Source: Saccharopolyspora sp. NFXS83
GTDB taxonomy: Bacteria > Actinomycetota > Actinomycetes > Mycobacteriales > Pseudonocardiaceae
Reading direction: 5' to 3'
DNA length: 64,000 bases
Assembly: GCF_026241095.1 (NCBI RefSeq)
Contig: NZ_JAPFGB010000027.1
Span: 1-64,000 of the forward strand
A model generated the notes under the pieces. It worked only from the letters and a program-made list of their open reading frames with translations. It was not told the DNA's origin and made no database searches. A program made the translations under genes and the position numbers. Below are positions 34,873 to 43,919 of this stretch, piece after piece; position 1 is the first letter of the stretch; each line of letters begins with the position of its first letter.

Positions 34873-35263
34873 GTCTGTCTCCCACTCGTCGTGTGCTGCT
34901 CCTGGCACCGTTCACGGCCGGGTGCCGTGAACTTGCAGGGAGTCACGATGCCACATCGTCCGGATCACATTCGGACCACGTGCCAGGTTGATCGCCGAGG
35001 TGGAGATGTGCCGCGAACACCGGCGGCCGGTCTCGTCGCCACCGCGGGACCACGACATCGCACGCCACCGCGCCCGCCCGGCCGAGCATGGCGGCGAGCG
35101 GGCCCGCAAGGCAAGCGACACGGACGGCCGGCGCCCCTGGACGTGCCCTCGAAGCGAGTCGCTCCAGGCCCGGCCTCGTCCTGCGAGGGCGGCTGCATCG
35201 ACAACGGACACGATCGTGCGGCACCGGCCGGGCGTGGCGTGCCGAGCGGTCCCGCCGCCCTCG
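34873..35263. other. Non-coding stretch without recognisable features
   Basis: About 390 bases separate two leftward genes. Several open frames cross it on both strands, but none has a ribosome site, a domain or a balanced composition. No hairpin terminator, repeat or RNA structure was recognised. The promoter of the small membrane protein gene must lie at its left end. Confidence 0.4.
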
Positions 35264-35941
35264 CTACGCGATCGGCGCCGGCATCTGGCGCACGGCGTAC
35301 TCGCAGGTCAAGACGTCACCGGTCGCCGGGTCCCCCAGGTCGACCCGCCACGAGTCCGCGAACTGGTCGACCGAGGTGTCCATCGGGATCGTGCCGGACA
35401 GCAGCACCGTGCCGGGCTCGGCGAGTTCGAGCTTCCGCAGTTCATCGAGCCAGTACGCCGGGGTGAGCAGCTCCCCGAGCGTGCCGTGCTGGATGCGCCG
35501 GCCACCGACCTCAGCGGTGAGGGTCAGCGAGTCGATCCGGTCGGCGACCTCGACCAGCCGCCAGGCGCGGGATCCGAGCACGTCCGGTCCGGCCTGCTTG
35601 CTCCAGGCGACGCCGTGCACCTCGAGCTCCCGGTCGGTGTGATCGCAGGCGACGGTGAGCAGCACGTCCTCCTCGCGCGGTCCCGCGATGACCAGCGCCC
35701 ATTCCGCTTCCCCGGAGGTGCGCGCGTGCTGCGCGGGGACGTCCGCGGTCTGCATCGCGAGGTACGGCGCTACCGGGTACAGGCAGGGGGTGCGCGTGGG
35801 CGCGGGCACTCCGAGTTCGGCGAGTTCGGCGACGTGCGCGGCCACGTCGTCTTGGCTGCGCCCGGCGTAGCCGGCGTTGAGCAGCGTCCGCACGGGCACC
35901 TCGACAGACGTGCCAGCCACATCGAAACGAAGCGGAAACAT
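35264..35941 (-). CDS. DUF2848 family protein, probable small-molecule enzyme
   Basis: A 225-residue cytosolic protein that resembles the DUF2848 family, often found with amidases, transporters and GntR regulators. Conserved-looking parts are the N-terminal MFPLRFDV, the middle NAGYAGRSQDD and GPREEDVLLTVACDHTDRELE, and the C-terminal LLSGTIPMDTS. These weakly recall fumarylacetoacetase-type folds, but catalytic residues cannot be assigned. GGGAGG precedes the ATG by five bases. It is divergent from the MHS transporter across a motif shared with the GntR/nitrilase promoter, so it likely belongs to the same catabolic unit. Confidence 0.65.
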   Translation of the reverse strand: MFPLRFDVAGTSVEVPVRTLLNAGYAGRSQDDVAAHVAELAELGVPAPTRTPCLYPVAPYLAMQTADVPAQHARTSGEAEWALVIAGPREEDVLLTVACDHTDRELEVHGVAWSKQAGPDVLGSRAWRLVEVADRIDSLTLTAEVGGRRIQHGTLGELLTPAYWLDELRKLELAEPGTVLLSGTIPMDTSVDQFADSWRVDLGDPATGDVLTCEYAVRQMPAPIA

Positions 35942-35958
35942 CAGACCCTCCCGATCAG

Positions 35959-35975
35959 CATACTTCTTGTATACA
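35959..35975. promoter_or_regulatory. GntR-type operator, copy 1 (between DUF2848 and transporter)
   Basis: CATACTTCTTGTATACA here and CATATTTCTGGTATACA at 37981-37997 agree at 15 of 17 bases. The GTATAC core is a palindrome of the FadR/GntR kind. The site sits 18 bases before the DUF2848 start and about 65 bases before the transporter start, so one dimer could control both genes. Confidence 0.75.
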
Positions 35976-36039
35976 GTTCGTATCACTTCTTCGCCCGAAC
36001 ACCCGGCCGATGTGACGAACTCCCCGACAAGGACCGCCG

Positions 36040-37338
36040 ATGAGTCAAGCGCTCGCCGACACACCAACGCGCCCACCCCGCAAGGACCTGGTCAAGGCGT
36101 TCGTCGCCGCCCTGTCCGGCACCTCGCTGGAGTGGTACGACTTCGCCGCCTACTCGGTGGCGTCCGCCCTCGTCTTCGGCGACCTGTTCTTCCCCAGCCA
36201 CGACCCCCTCTCCGGCACGCTGCTGGCCTTCTCCACCTACGCCGTCGGATACCTGTCCAGGCCGTTGGGCGGCTTCGTGTTCGGCCGGCTCGGCGACGTA
36301 ATCGGCCGCAAGCAGGTGCTGGTCATCACCCTCCTGCTCACCGGTGTCGCCACGGTGCTCATCGGCCTGCTGCCCACGCACGGCCAAGTGGGAGCGCTGG
36401 GCGCCGTGCTGCTGGTGGCGCTGCGGTTCGCCCAAGGCGTCGGCATCGGCGGCGAATGGGGCGGAGCCGTGCTGCTCTCCAGCGAATTCGGCGACGAACG
36501 GCACCGCGGGTTCTGGGCGTCGGCCGCCCAGATCGGTCCGCCCGCCGGCAACCTGCTGGCCAACGGCGTCCTCGCGGCGCTGGCCGCGAGCCTCACCCCC
36601 GAGCAGTTCCTGTCCTGGGGCTGGCGGGTCGCGTTCCTGCTCTCCGCGGTCCTGGTGATCTTCGGCCTGTGGATCCGGGTGAAGCTGGAGGAGACCCCGG
36701 TGTTCCGCGAGCTGCAGCAGCAGGGGAACCAGGCAGCGGCGCCGCTGCGCGAGGTGTTCACCGAGGAACCGCGCGCGCTGATCTCCGCGATCCTGTCCCG
36801 CGTCGGACCGGACGTGCTCTACGCGCTGTTCACCGTCTTCGTGCTCACCTACGTCACGAAGGAGCTCAAGCTGCCGCAGAGCTGGGCCGTCGCCGGGGTC
36901 ATGATCGGTTCCACCTGCCAGCTGGCGTTGATCCCCGCGGCGGGGTGGCTCTCGGACCGGTGGGGGCGGCGCAGGGTGTACGCGATCGGTGCGCTCGGCG
37001 GCGCGGTGTGGCCGTTCGCGTTCTTCCCGCTGATCGGCGGGGGTTCGGCACCGCTGCTGGTGGTCGGGGTGATCGTGGGCCTGCTGTGGCACTCGCTGAT
37101 GTACGGTCCGCAGGCGGCGTTCGTGTCCGAGCAGTTCAGCACCCGGTTGCGCTACACCGGTTGCTCGCTGGCGTACACGCTGGCGGGAGTGATCGGTGGC
37201 GCGCTGGCCCCGCTGCTGTTCACGTCCCTGTTCGCCTACTTCGACAGCTGGATCGCGCCCGCCTGCTACCTGCTGGCGACCTGCGCGGTCACCCTCGTCG
37301 GGTTGGCGATCAGCCCGCGAGCAGCACGTGCCGCGTAG
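36040..37338 (+). CDS. MFS transporter, metabolite:H+ symporter (MHS) family
   Basis: A 432-residue protein with 12 predicted helices. MHS-type features are the opening SGTSLEWYDFAAYS, the loop FGRLGDVIGRKQVL and the GIGGEWGGAVLL segment typical of ShiA/KgtP/ProP relatives. The family imports organic acids, betaines or similar solutes with protons. Its gene is flanked by the DUF2848 gene, the GntR regulator (overlapping tail-to-tail by 29 bases) and the nitrilase-family gene, all carrying the same operator. It therefore probably brings in the compound those enzymes degrade. Confidence 0.9.
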   Translation: MSQALADTPTRPPRKDLVKAFVAALSGTSLEWYDFAAYSVASALVFGDLFFPSHDPLSGTLLAFSTYAVGYLSRPLGGFVFGRLGDVIGRKQVLVITLLLTGVATVLIGLLPTHGQVGALGAVLLVALRFAQGVGIGGEWGGAVLLSSEFGDERHRGFWASAAQIGPPAGNLLANGVLAALAASLTPEQFLSWGWRVAFLLSAVLVIFGLWIRVKLEETPVFRELQQQGNQAAAPLREVFTEEPRALISAILSRVGPDVLYALFTVFVLTYVTKELKLPQSWAVAGVMIGSTCQLALIPAAGWLSDRWGRRRVYAIGALGGAVWPFAFFPLIGGGSAPLLVVGVIVGLLWHSLMYGPQAAFVSEQFSTRLRYTGCSLAYTLAGVIGGALAPLLFTSLFAYFDSWIAPACYLLATCAVTLVGLAISPRAARAA

Positions 37339-37936
37339 CGTCCAGGTGGGCGGTGATCGCCGCCTGAGCGGCAGCGGCGTCACCGCCGGCCAGCGCGTCG
37401 AGGATCGCGTCGTGCTCGTCGACGACCGCTTTGCGCCTGTTCTCCGCGGAGAACAGCGCGACGATGCCTGCGCGGACCTGCCGAGCGCGCAAGCCGTCGT
37501 AGCTCTTGGTCAGCATGTCGTTTCCCACGGCCCGCACGAGGGCCGAGTGGAAGCGGTGGTCGAGATCGATGAACGACCTCGCGTCGTCATCGGCGCGCAG
37601 GGCGCGCTGCCGGTCGAGTTCACCGCGCATCTCCGGCACCGGGACGGTGTCGAGTTCGAGGGTGCGCCGGGCCGAATAGCACTCCATCATGCCGCGCAGT
37701 TCGAACAGCTCGCGGATCTGCCGTCCCGCGACGGGCGCGATGTAGGCGCCGCGCTTCGGGACGAGCTGCACCAGTTCTTCGGCCGCGAGCAGCAGCAGGG
37801 CTTCCCGGATCGGCGTTCGGGAGACGCCGATGTCGTCGGCGAGCGACTGCTCGTTGACGAACTGGCCCTGCATCGCGGGATCGCTCAGCACGGTGTCCTT
37901 GAGGTGGTCGTAGGCGAGCTGGCGGCCCGAGGTCAA
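37310..37936 (-). CDS. GntR-family regulator (FadR/FCD subfamily)
   Basis: A 208-residue repressor type: N-terminal winged helix with FVNEQSLADDIGVSRTPIREA, then an all-helical FCD ligand-binding domain (about 75-200) with Asp/His residues (DLDHRFHSAL, DEHDAILDAL) that bind metal or carboxylate ligands. TTG at 37936 is the start, since AAGGAG lies six bases before it and no ATG fits. It is divergent from the nitrilase-family gene, and the shared palindrome between them also occurs at the DUF2848/transporter promoter, so it probably governs all four genes. Confidence 0.9.
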   Translation of the reverse strand: MTSGRQLAYDHLKDTVLSDPAMQGQFVNEQSLADDIGVSRTPIREALLLLAAEELVQLVPKRGAYIAPVAGRQIRELFELRGMMECYSARRTLELDTVPVPEMRGELDRQRALRADDDARSFIDLDHRFHSALVRAVGNDMLTKSYDGLRARQVRAGIVALFSAENRRKAVVDEHDAILDALAGGDAAAAQAAITAHLDATRHVLLAG

Positions 37937-37980
37937 CGGTGGCTCCTTGCAGTGCGGCGAGGTTCGATCCAGAACCCTTG

Positions 37981-37997
37981 CATATTTCTGGTATACA
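37981..37997. promoter_or_regulatory. GntR-type operator, copy 2 (between regulator and hydrolase)
   Basis: CATATTTCTGGTATACA matches copy 1 at 35959-35975 in 15 of 17 bases. It lies 31 bases before the hydrolase ATG and 45 bases from the regulator start, consistent with autoregulation and control of the hydrolase. Confidence 0.75.
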
Positions 37998-38027
37998 ACA
38001 GTGTAGAGCCGAGGAGAGGCGGAACCC

Positions 38028-38819
38028 ATGCGCATCGCGCTGTGCCAGATCGTGTCGACCCCGGAGCCGGAGGCGAACCTGGACCTGGTCGCCGACGCTA
38101 TCCGCCGCGCCGCGGCGGCGGGTGCGGAACTCGCGGTCTTCCCGGAGGCCACCATGGCCTGCTTCGGCATCCCGCTGGCGCCGATCGCCGAGCCGCTCGA
38201 CGGCCCGTGGGCCACCGAGGTCCGCAAGCTCGCCGATGAGGCGGGGATCGCGGTGGTCGCGGGCATGTTCACCCCCGCGGCCGACGACAGGGTCACGAAC
38301 ACGCTGCTGGTCACCGGCCCGGGACTGGACGCGCACTACGACAAGATCCACCTCTACGACGCCTTCGGCTTCGCCGAGTCCAACACCGTCGCCCCCGGCG
38401 CAGCCCCGCTGGCCGTCGACGTCGGCGGCACTCGCGTCGGGGTCACGACCTGCTACGACGTGCGCTTCCCCGGCCTGTACACGACGTTGGCCGACCAGGG
38501 CGCTTCGGTGATCGTCGCCGCCGCCTCGTGGGGCGCCGGCGAGGGCAAGCGCGAGCAGTGGGAGCTGCTGGTGCGCGCCCGCGCGCTGGACAGCACGTCG
38601 TGGATCGTGGCGTGCGGGCAGGCGGACCCGCGGACCACGGGCGTCGAGCCGAGCGGCAAGGCTCCCACCGGCATCGGCTACAGCACGGTCGCCACCCCGA
38701 TCGGCACCGTGCACGCGCAGCTCACCGACTCCCCTGACGTGCTGGTCACCGATCTGGACCCGGCTGCGGTGGAGCAGGCGCGCGCGAACATCCCCGTGCT
38801 GGCCAACCGGCGGTTCTGA
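38028..38819 (+). CDS. Carbon-nitrogen hydrolase (nitrilase superfamily, amidase)
   Basis: A 263-residue cytosolic enzyme with the complete catalytic set: Glu40 in AVFPEATM, Lys106 in YDKIHLYD and Cys142 in TTCYDVRFP. The length and the FGFAESNTV segment fit omega-amidase or N-carbamoyl/deaminated-glutathione amidase relatives rather than true nitrilases. It would hydrolyse a small amide, releasing ammonia and a carboxylate. The operator upstream links it to the transporter and DUF2848 gene. GGAGAGGCGG lies in front of the ATG. Confidence 0.9.
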   Translation: MRIALCQIVSTPEPEANLDLVADAIRRAAAAGAELAVFPEATMACFGIPLAPIAEPLDGPWATEVRKLADEAGIAVVAGMFTPAADDRVTNTLLVTGPGLDAHYDKIHLYDAFGFAESNTVAPGAAPLAVDVGGTRVGVTTCYDVRFPGLYTTLADQGASVIVAAASWGAGEGKREQWELLVRARALDSTSWIVACGQADPRTTGVEPSGKAPTGIGYSTVATPIGTVHAQLTDSPDVLVTDLDPAAVEQARANIPVLANRRF

Positions 38820-38843
38820 GCCGCGGTCGCGCCCGGCCGCGGC
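38820..38843. terminator. Hairpin between convergent hydrolase and nadC
   Basis: GCCGCGG and CCGCGGC form a 7-base-pair stem in the 32-base gap between the two convergent stops. It probably works in both directions. Confidence 0.55.
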
Positions 38844-38851
38844 GGGCGACC

Positions 38852-39739
38852 TCACATGTCCAGGCCGATGTCCAACGCCGGGGACGAGTGGGTGAGCGCG
38901 CCCACGGCGAGGTAGTGCACGCCGGTCTCGGCGTAGGTGCGGGCGACGTCGAGGGTGATCCCGCCGGAGGCCTCCAGTTCGGTTCCCGGCGAGATCTCCT
39001 TGGTGCGCCGCACCGCGTCGGCGCAGTCCTGCGGTGTGAAGTTGTCCAGCAGCACCAGTTCGGCACCTTCTCCCAGCACCTCGTCCAGCTCCTCCGCCGT
39101 GGTCACTTCGACCTCGAGGGGCAGTTCCGGAGCGTGGTCGCGGCAGGCGCGCAGCGCGGCGACCACGGATCCCGCGGCCACGACGTGGTTGTCCTTGATG
39201 AGCATCGCGTCGCCGAGCCCCATGCGGTGGTTAACGCCGCCGCCGCAGCGCACCGCGTACTTCTGGAGCACGCGCAGGCCCGGCAGGGTCTTGCGGCTGT
39301 CCCGGATGCGGCAGCCGGTGCCTTCCACCGCTCGCACCCATTCGGCGGTCGCGGTCGCGATGCCCGAGAGGTGGCAGAGCAGGTTCAGCGCGGTGCGTTC
39401 CGCGGTGAGCAGCCCGCGAACCGGGGCGTGCACGCTCAGCGCGCTCTCCCCCGGCATGATCATGTCGCCGTCCGCGCGGCTGTGCAGCACCTTGTAGCCG
39501 TCCGGGCCGAGCACCTCGTCGAGAACCGCGCGCGCGACCGGGATCCCGGCGACGACTCCGGCCGGGCGGGCTTGGAAGGCGGCTTCGGCGATGGCGTCCA
39601 CCAGGACGGTCGCCTCGGTGGTGACGTCGAGGCCGTAGCGCAGGTCCTCCGCCAGGGCTGCGCGCACCAGCGTGCGGATCTCCTGGGGCTCCAGGCCGGC
39701 GGAGCGCAGGTGTCCGGCGGTCACCTCGGACAGGGTCAT
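38852..39739 (-). CDS. nadC: Quinolinate phosphoribosyltransferase NadC
   Basis: The 295-residue enzyme turns quinolinate and PRPP into nicotinate mononucleotide. Family landmarks include LNLLCHLSGIAT, RDSRKTLPGLR, KYAVRCGGGVNHRMGL, KDNHV and LEASGGI. The ATG overlaps the nadB stop by four bases. Last gene of nadA-nadB-nadC. Confidence 0.97.
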   Translation of the reverse strand: MTLSEVTAGHLRSAGLEPQEIRTLVRAALAEDLRYGLDVTTEATVLVDAIAEAAFQARPAGVVAGIPVARAVLDEVLGPDGYKVLHSRADGDMIMPGESALSVHAPVRGLLTAERTALNLLCHLSGIATATAEWVRAVEGTGCRIRDSRKTLPGLRVLQKYAVRCGGGVNHRMGLGDAMLIKDNHVVAAGSVVAALRACRDHAPELPLEVEVTTAEELDEVLGEGAELVLLDNFTPQDCADAVRRTKEISPGTELEASGGITLDVARTYAETGVHYLAVGALTHSSPALDIGLDM

Positions 39740-41331
39740 GCGACGCTCCTCACGGGTTCGCGGTCGGTGCGGAACAGCCAGCCGGACACGTCCAGTCGCA
39801 GCGCGACGCTGCGCCGCCAGCGTACGTCGTCGGATGCCGGATGGTCCCGTCGCCGGTGGCTGCCGCGGGACTCGACGCGGGCCGCGGCGGCGGCGAGCAG
39901 CGCCTGCGCCGTGAGCGCCAGCGAAGCGTCTTCCACCGCCTCTCGTGTCCGAAGTGGACGGACGACGCCCGAGCGGTCCAGCGTCGCGGCGGCCTCCGCG
40001 AGCCCGTCGGCGCTGCGGCCGATCCCGGCGTGGCGCGTCATGGTGCGCTGCAGCAGGTCGCGATCCACCACGGCCGCCGCCGGAACCGGTGGCAGCACGG
40101 GCTTGCGCGCGGTCAGGCCGCCGCGCAGGTCCCGGGCCACGGCATCGGCGGCACGCGCCCCGACGACCAGTCCTTCGAGCAGGCTGTTCGAGGCCAGCCG
40201 GTTCGCGCCGTGCAATCCGGTGCGCGCGACCTCGCCCGCCGCGTAGAGCCCGGCCACTCCGGTTCGCCCATCCACATCGGACACGACTCCGCCGCACGAG
40301 TAGTGCGCGGCGCTGGTCACCGGGATCGGCTCCCGCAGCGGATCGACGCCCGCTTCCCGGCACGACGCGAAGACGGTGGGGAATCTGGCGGCGAAGCCGG
40401 GGATGCTCGTGGCGTCCAGCAGCACGCACTCCGCGCCGGTCTCGGCCATCTTGCGGTTGATCGCCGCCGACACCACGTCGCGCGGCGCCAGGTCCTCCAG
40501 CGGATGTTCACCGGCCATGACCCGGTGACCGCGGGCGTCCAGCAGCACCGCGCCTTCGCCGCGCACCGCCTCGGTCACCAGCGGCCGGCGTCCGCGCACG
40601 GCGTCGGGCGTGTAGAGCACGGTGGGGTGGAACTGGACGAACTCCAGGTCGGCCACGGTCGCTCCCGCCCGCAGCGCCAGCGCGATCCCGTCGCCGGTGG
40701 CCACGTCGGGGTTGGTCGTCGCCGCGTAGAGCTGCCCGAGCCCGCCGGTGGCGAGCAGCACCGCCGGGGCGCGCACCACGCCGGGGTTGCCGTGCGGATC
40801 GAGCGCGAGCACTCCGGCGAGCGCGCCGCCGTCGCTGCGCACGAGTTCCACGACGCAGTGCTGCTCCAGCACCGGGATCCCGCCGGAACCGACCGCGCTC
40901 GACAACGCGCGCTGCACTTCGGCGCCGGTGGCGTCCCCGCCCGCGTGAATCACCCGGAACGCGGTGTGCCCGCCTTCGCGGGCCCGCGAGAGCGCGTCGC
41001 CCGCGGTGTCGAACCGGGCGCCCGTGGCCCGGAGCCTGTCCACCGCCGCTGCACCCTCCGCGAGGATCGACCGCACAGCCTGCTCGTCGCACAGGCCCGC
41101 GCCGGCGGTCAGGGTGTCCGCGACGTGGCGCTGCACGCTGTCGCCGTCGTCGTGCTCGTCGGGGCGCACCACCGCGACGCCACCTTGCGCCCAGCCGGTG
41201 TTGCCCGCGGCGGCCGAATCCTTCGTCACGACGAGGGTCCGCAGACCGAGCTCGCGGGCCCGCAGCGCGGCGGTGAGCCCGGCGACCCCGGTGCCGACGA
41301 CGACCAGGTCCGCTCGTGCTTCCCAGGTCAC
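39736..41331 (-). CDS. nadB: L-aspartate oxidase NadB
   Basis: A 531-residue flavoprotein oxidising L-aspartate to iminoaspartate for quinolinate synthesis. The FAD-binding [11 protein letters not shown] is at the N-terminus, GNTGWAQGG contacts flavin, and [18 protein letters not shown] and [17 protein letters not shown] are family hallmarks shared with succinate dehydrogenase. The GTG start overlaps the nadA stop (GTGA), confirming tight coupling. The C-terminal helical domain is complete. Confidence 0.96.
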   Translation of the reverse strand: MTWEARADLVVVGTGVAGLTAALRARELGLRTLVVTKDSAAAGNTGWAQGGVAVVRPDEHDDGDSVQRHVADTLTAGAGLCDEQAVRSILAEGAAAVDRLRATGARFDTAGDALSRAREGGHTAFRVIHAGGDATGAEVQRALSSAVGSGGIPVLEQHCVVELVRSDGGALAGVLALDPHGNPGVVRAPAVLLATGGLGQLYAATTNPDVATGDGIALALRAGATVADLEFVQFHPTVLYTPDAVRGRRPLVTEAVRGEGAVLLDARGHRVMAGEHPLEDLAPRDVVSAAINRKMAETGAECVLLDATSIPGFAARFPTVFASCREAGVDPLREPIPVTSAAHYSCGGVVSDVDGRTGVAGLYAAGEVARTGLHGANRLASNSLLEGLVVGARAADAVARDLRGGLTARKPVLPPVPAAAVVDRDLLQRTMTRHAGIGRSADGLAEAAATLDRSGVVRPLRTREAVEDASLALTAQALLAAAAARVESRGSHRRRDHPASDDVRWRRSVALRLDVSGWLFRTDREPVRSVA

Positions 41332-42332
41332 TCGCCACCCCCGGGCTTGCCGATGCTGATCATCCGCTCGACCGAGGTGCGAGCGCGTTCGGCGATGTCG
41401 GCGGGCACGTGCACCTCGTCGGCCTCCTCCCGCAGGCCGCGCAGCAGGGCCGCCGGAGTGATCATCTTCATGTAGCGGCAGGAGGCCCGGTCGTTCACCG
41501 CCCGGAAGTCGATTTCGGGGGCGGCCTTGCGCAGCTGGTGCAGCATGCCGACCTCGGTGGCCACCAGCACCGATTCGGCGCCGGTCTCGCGAGCGGCGTC
41601 GAGCATCCCGCCGGTGGAGAGGATCTTGACCCGTTCCGGGGGCAGCGTCCCTTCGCCGGCTAAGTACAGCGCGGAGGTGGCGCAGCCGCATTCGGGGTGG
41701 ATGAACAGGTCGGCGTCCGGGTTCGAGGCCGCGCGGTCGGCGAGTTCCGGCCCGTTGATGCCCGCGTGCACGTGGCACTCCCCCGCCCACACGTGCACGT
41801 TGTCCCGCCCGGTCTCGCGGCGCACGTGCGCGCCGAGGAACTGGTCGGGGCAGAACAGCACTTCCTGCTCCGCGGGGATGGAGCGCACCACGTCGACCGC
41901 GTTCGAGGAGGTGCAGCAGATGTCGGTCTCGGCTTTGACCTCGGCGGTCGTGTTCACGTAGGAGACCACGACGGCGCCGGGGTGTTCCGCCTTCCACGCG
42001 CGCAGCTGCTCCGCGGTGATGGAGTCGGCGAGCGAGCAGCCGGCGCGGGCGTCCGGGATGAGGACCTTCTTCCCGGGGCTGAGGATCTTCGCGGTCTCGG
42101 CCATGAAGTGCACGCCGCAGAACACGATGGTCGAGGCAACGCTTTCGGCGGCGATCCGGCTCAGCGCCAGGGAGTCCCCGGTGTGGTGGGCGATGTCCTG
42201 GATCGCGGGCAGCTGGTAGTTGTGCGCCAGCACGACGGCATCGCGTTCTTCGGCGAGTTCGCGGACTTCCCGAGCCCACGCCTCGTCCGGTTCCACTCCC
42301 GTGTACGGAACGAGCTGTTCGGCAACCACCAT
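41328..42332 (-). CDS. nadA: Quinolinate synthase NadA
   Basis: The 334-residue [4Fe-4S] enzyme condenses iminoaspartate with dihydroxyacetone phosphate. Landmarks include [36 protein letters not shown] and HPECGC, which hold the cluster cysteines. AGGAGGA lies five bases before the ATG. It is the first gene of nadABC, and its promoter lies in the 84-base gap to nrtR under the palindrome at 42394-42416. Confidence 0.97.
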   Translation of the reverse strand: MVVAEQLVPYTGVEPDEAWAREVRELAEERDAVVLAHNYQLPAIQDIAHHTGDSLALSRIAAESVASTIVFCGVHFMAETAKILSPGKKVLIPDARAGCSLADSITAEQLRAWKAEHPGAVVVSYVNTTAEVKAETDICCTSSNAVDVVRSIPAEQEVLFCPDQFLGAHVRRETGRDNVHVWAGECHVHAGINGPELADRAASNPDADLFIHPECGCATSALYLAGEGTLPPERVKILSTGGMLDAARETGAESVLVATEVGMLHQLRKAAPEIDFRAVNDRASCRYMKMITPAALLRGLREEADEVHVPADIAERARTSVERMISIGKPGGGE

Positions 42333-42393
42333 CTGTTCCTCCTCAGCACCGGCACGCGCGTCGGCGCGCGCGTCGGTGTTTGCCCACCGAGCA

Positions 42394-42416
42394 GTTTTCG
42401 CCTTACAATCGAAAAC
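42394..42416. promoter_or_regulatory. Probable NrtR operator between nadA and nrtR
   Basis: GTTTTCG and CGAAAAC, perfect inverse complements, surround a nine-base centre containing TACAAT (42404-42409), a good -10 for nrtR. The right arm ends at the base before the nrtR GTG, so nrtR mRNA is probably leaderless and its promoter is covered by the bound repressor. The site is 62 bases from the nadA start. Confidence 0.75.
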
Positions 42417-43130
42417 GTGCCTCATAGTAACACCGCCGCTTGCGCGGACAAGGGAGATGCAGCTCACGAGGTACTGGCGGGAGTGCTGCGCGCGCACGAG
42501 GGGCGGCTGCACGTGCTGCTCTGGCAACGCGCCCGGCCGCCGCACGAGCACCGCTGGGCGCTTCCCGGCGGCAGGCTCCGCGCGGACGAAGACGTGGAGA
42601 CCTCCATCCGGCGCCAGCTCGCCGAGAAGGTCGACGTGCACAAGCTGAGCCACGTCGAACAGCTCTCGGTGTTCAGCGACCCCCACCGGGTCCCCGGCCA
42701 CCGGGCGGTGGCGACCGCGTTCCTCGGGCTGGTGCCCTCCGACGTGGACCCGGAGGTGCCCGCCGACACCGCGTGGCATCCGGTCGACGAGCCCCCGGCG
42801 ACCGCGTTCGACCACGAGCGCATCACGCACGCCGCCCGCGCCCGCCTCAGCGCGAAGCTGTCCTACACCAACATCGGCTTCGCGCTCGCCCCCGCCGAGT
42901 TCACCATCTCGGAGCTGCGCGGCATCTATTCCGCCGCGCTGGGCTACGAGGTCGCCGCGACGAACCTGCAACGAGTCCTCACCCGCCGCGGTGCCCTGTC
43001 CCCGACCGGCCGCACCGTGCCCGCAGGCCCGTCCGGTGGCCGTCCGCCCGCGCTGTTCCGGTTCACCAACCCCGGCTTGGAGGTCACGGATCCGTTCGCC
43101 GTGTTCCGACCTCCCACCGGCCGCGGGTAG
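42417..43130 (+). CDS. nrtR: NrtR-type Nudix transcriptional repressor of NAD synthesis
   Basis: A 237-residue protein: N-terminal Nudix-fold domain ([33 protein letters not shown]), in which the catalytic Nudix box is degenerate, and a C-terminal winged helix (about 145-235, [18 protein letters not shown]). NrtR senses ADP-ribose or related NAD metabolites and represses NAD genes; here nadABC is divergent with a palindrome between. The GTG start directly follows the palindrome. No upstream ribosome site exists, which supports a leaderless message. Confidence 0.9.
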   Translation: MPHSNTAACADKGDAAHEVLAGVLRAHEGRLHVLLWQRARPPHEHRWALPGGRLRADEDVETSIRRQLAEKVDVHKLSHVEQLSVFSDPHRVPGHRAVATAFLGLVPSDVDPEVPADTAWHPVDEPPATAFDHERITHAARARLSAKLSYTNIGFALAPAEFTISELRGIYSAALGYEVAATNLQRVLTRRGALSPTGRTVPAGPSGGRPPALFRFTNPGLEVTDPFAVFRPPTGRG

Positions 43131-43193
43131 CGGCGGAACCCGCGGGGTCGGCGTGCTGGCCGATGGGCGGGGCGGGGACGTAGGTTGGCGGTT

Positions 43194-43871
43194 GTGACCG
43201 AGACGCTCCCGCTGTTCCCGTTGAGCACGGTGCTGCTGCCCGGTGCCGACCTCCCGCTGCACATCTTCGAGGCGCGCTACCGGCAGCTGGTGCTCGACCT
43301 GGTCGAGGAAGTCGTGCCGGACCGCCGCTTCGGCGTGGTCGGGATCCGGCAGGGCTGGGAGGTCGGCGACGACAACGTCGACTCGATGTACGACGTGGGC
43401 TGTTCGGCACGGCTGCGCCAAGTCCAGCAGCTGCCGCAGGGCCGCTACGACATCACCGCCGACGGCGGGCACCGGTTCCGGTTGCTGCAGATCGATCGGG
43501 AGGCGGCGCCGTACTTGATGGCCCGCGTCGAATGGCTCCCGGACAGCGAGCCGGTCGAGGACCCGCGGCTCACCGGCCGGCTCGACGCAGCCGCCCGCGC
43601 CGCGCACGAGCGCTACCACGGCACCGGCCTGCGCGGCGACCGCTACGACGCGCCCGCGGCGGACCTGGACGCCGCCGACCTGTCCTACGCCTTGGCGGAG
43701 GACTGCGTGCTCAGCACCGACGACCGCCAGGATCTGCTCGCGGAGACGGACCCGCTGGCCCGGTTGCGGCTGGTGCGGCGGCTCCTCGTGCGCGAGGCGG
43801 AATTCCTGCGCGAGCTGCGGGCGGTGCCGGCGCCGCTGGCGGAATTCGCGGAGCAGACCAGCGTGAACTGA
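43194..43871 (+). CDS. Lon substrate-binding-domain protein (stand-alone)
   Basis: A 225-residue protein made of the N-terminal domain of Lon protease alone, without ATPase or peptidase: [21 protein letters not shown], then FGVVGIRQG and [11 protein letters not shown] helical tail follows (about 125-225). Stand-alone Lon-N proteins are common in actinobacteria; their role is not established, though protein quality control is often suggested. GTG at 43194 gives the usual Met-Thr-Glu-Thr-Leu start; a TTG three codons upstream is less likely. Confidence 0.85.
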   Translation: MTETLPLFPLSTVLLPGADLPLHIFEARYRQLVLDLVEEVVPDRRFGVVGIRQGWEVGDDNVDSMYDVGCSARLRQVQQLPQGRYDITADGGHRFRLLQIDREAAPYLMARVEWLPDSEPVEDPRLTGRLDAAARAAHERYHGTGLRGDRYDAPAADLDAADLSYALAEDCVLSTDDRQDLLAETDPLARLRLVRRLLVREAEFLRELRAVPAPLAEFAEQTSVN

Positions 43872-43919
43872 TCCGCGAAGGCCGCCCGGGCGCTTCGGAT
43901 CACTCGCTAGGATCACCCC

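Noticed and set aside
34912-35211. A possible 99-residue gene on the minus strand
   Set aside because: Arg/Ser/Ala-rich, no ribosome site, several equally long competing frames on both strands.
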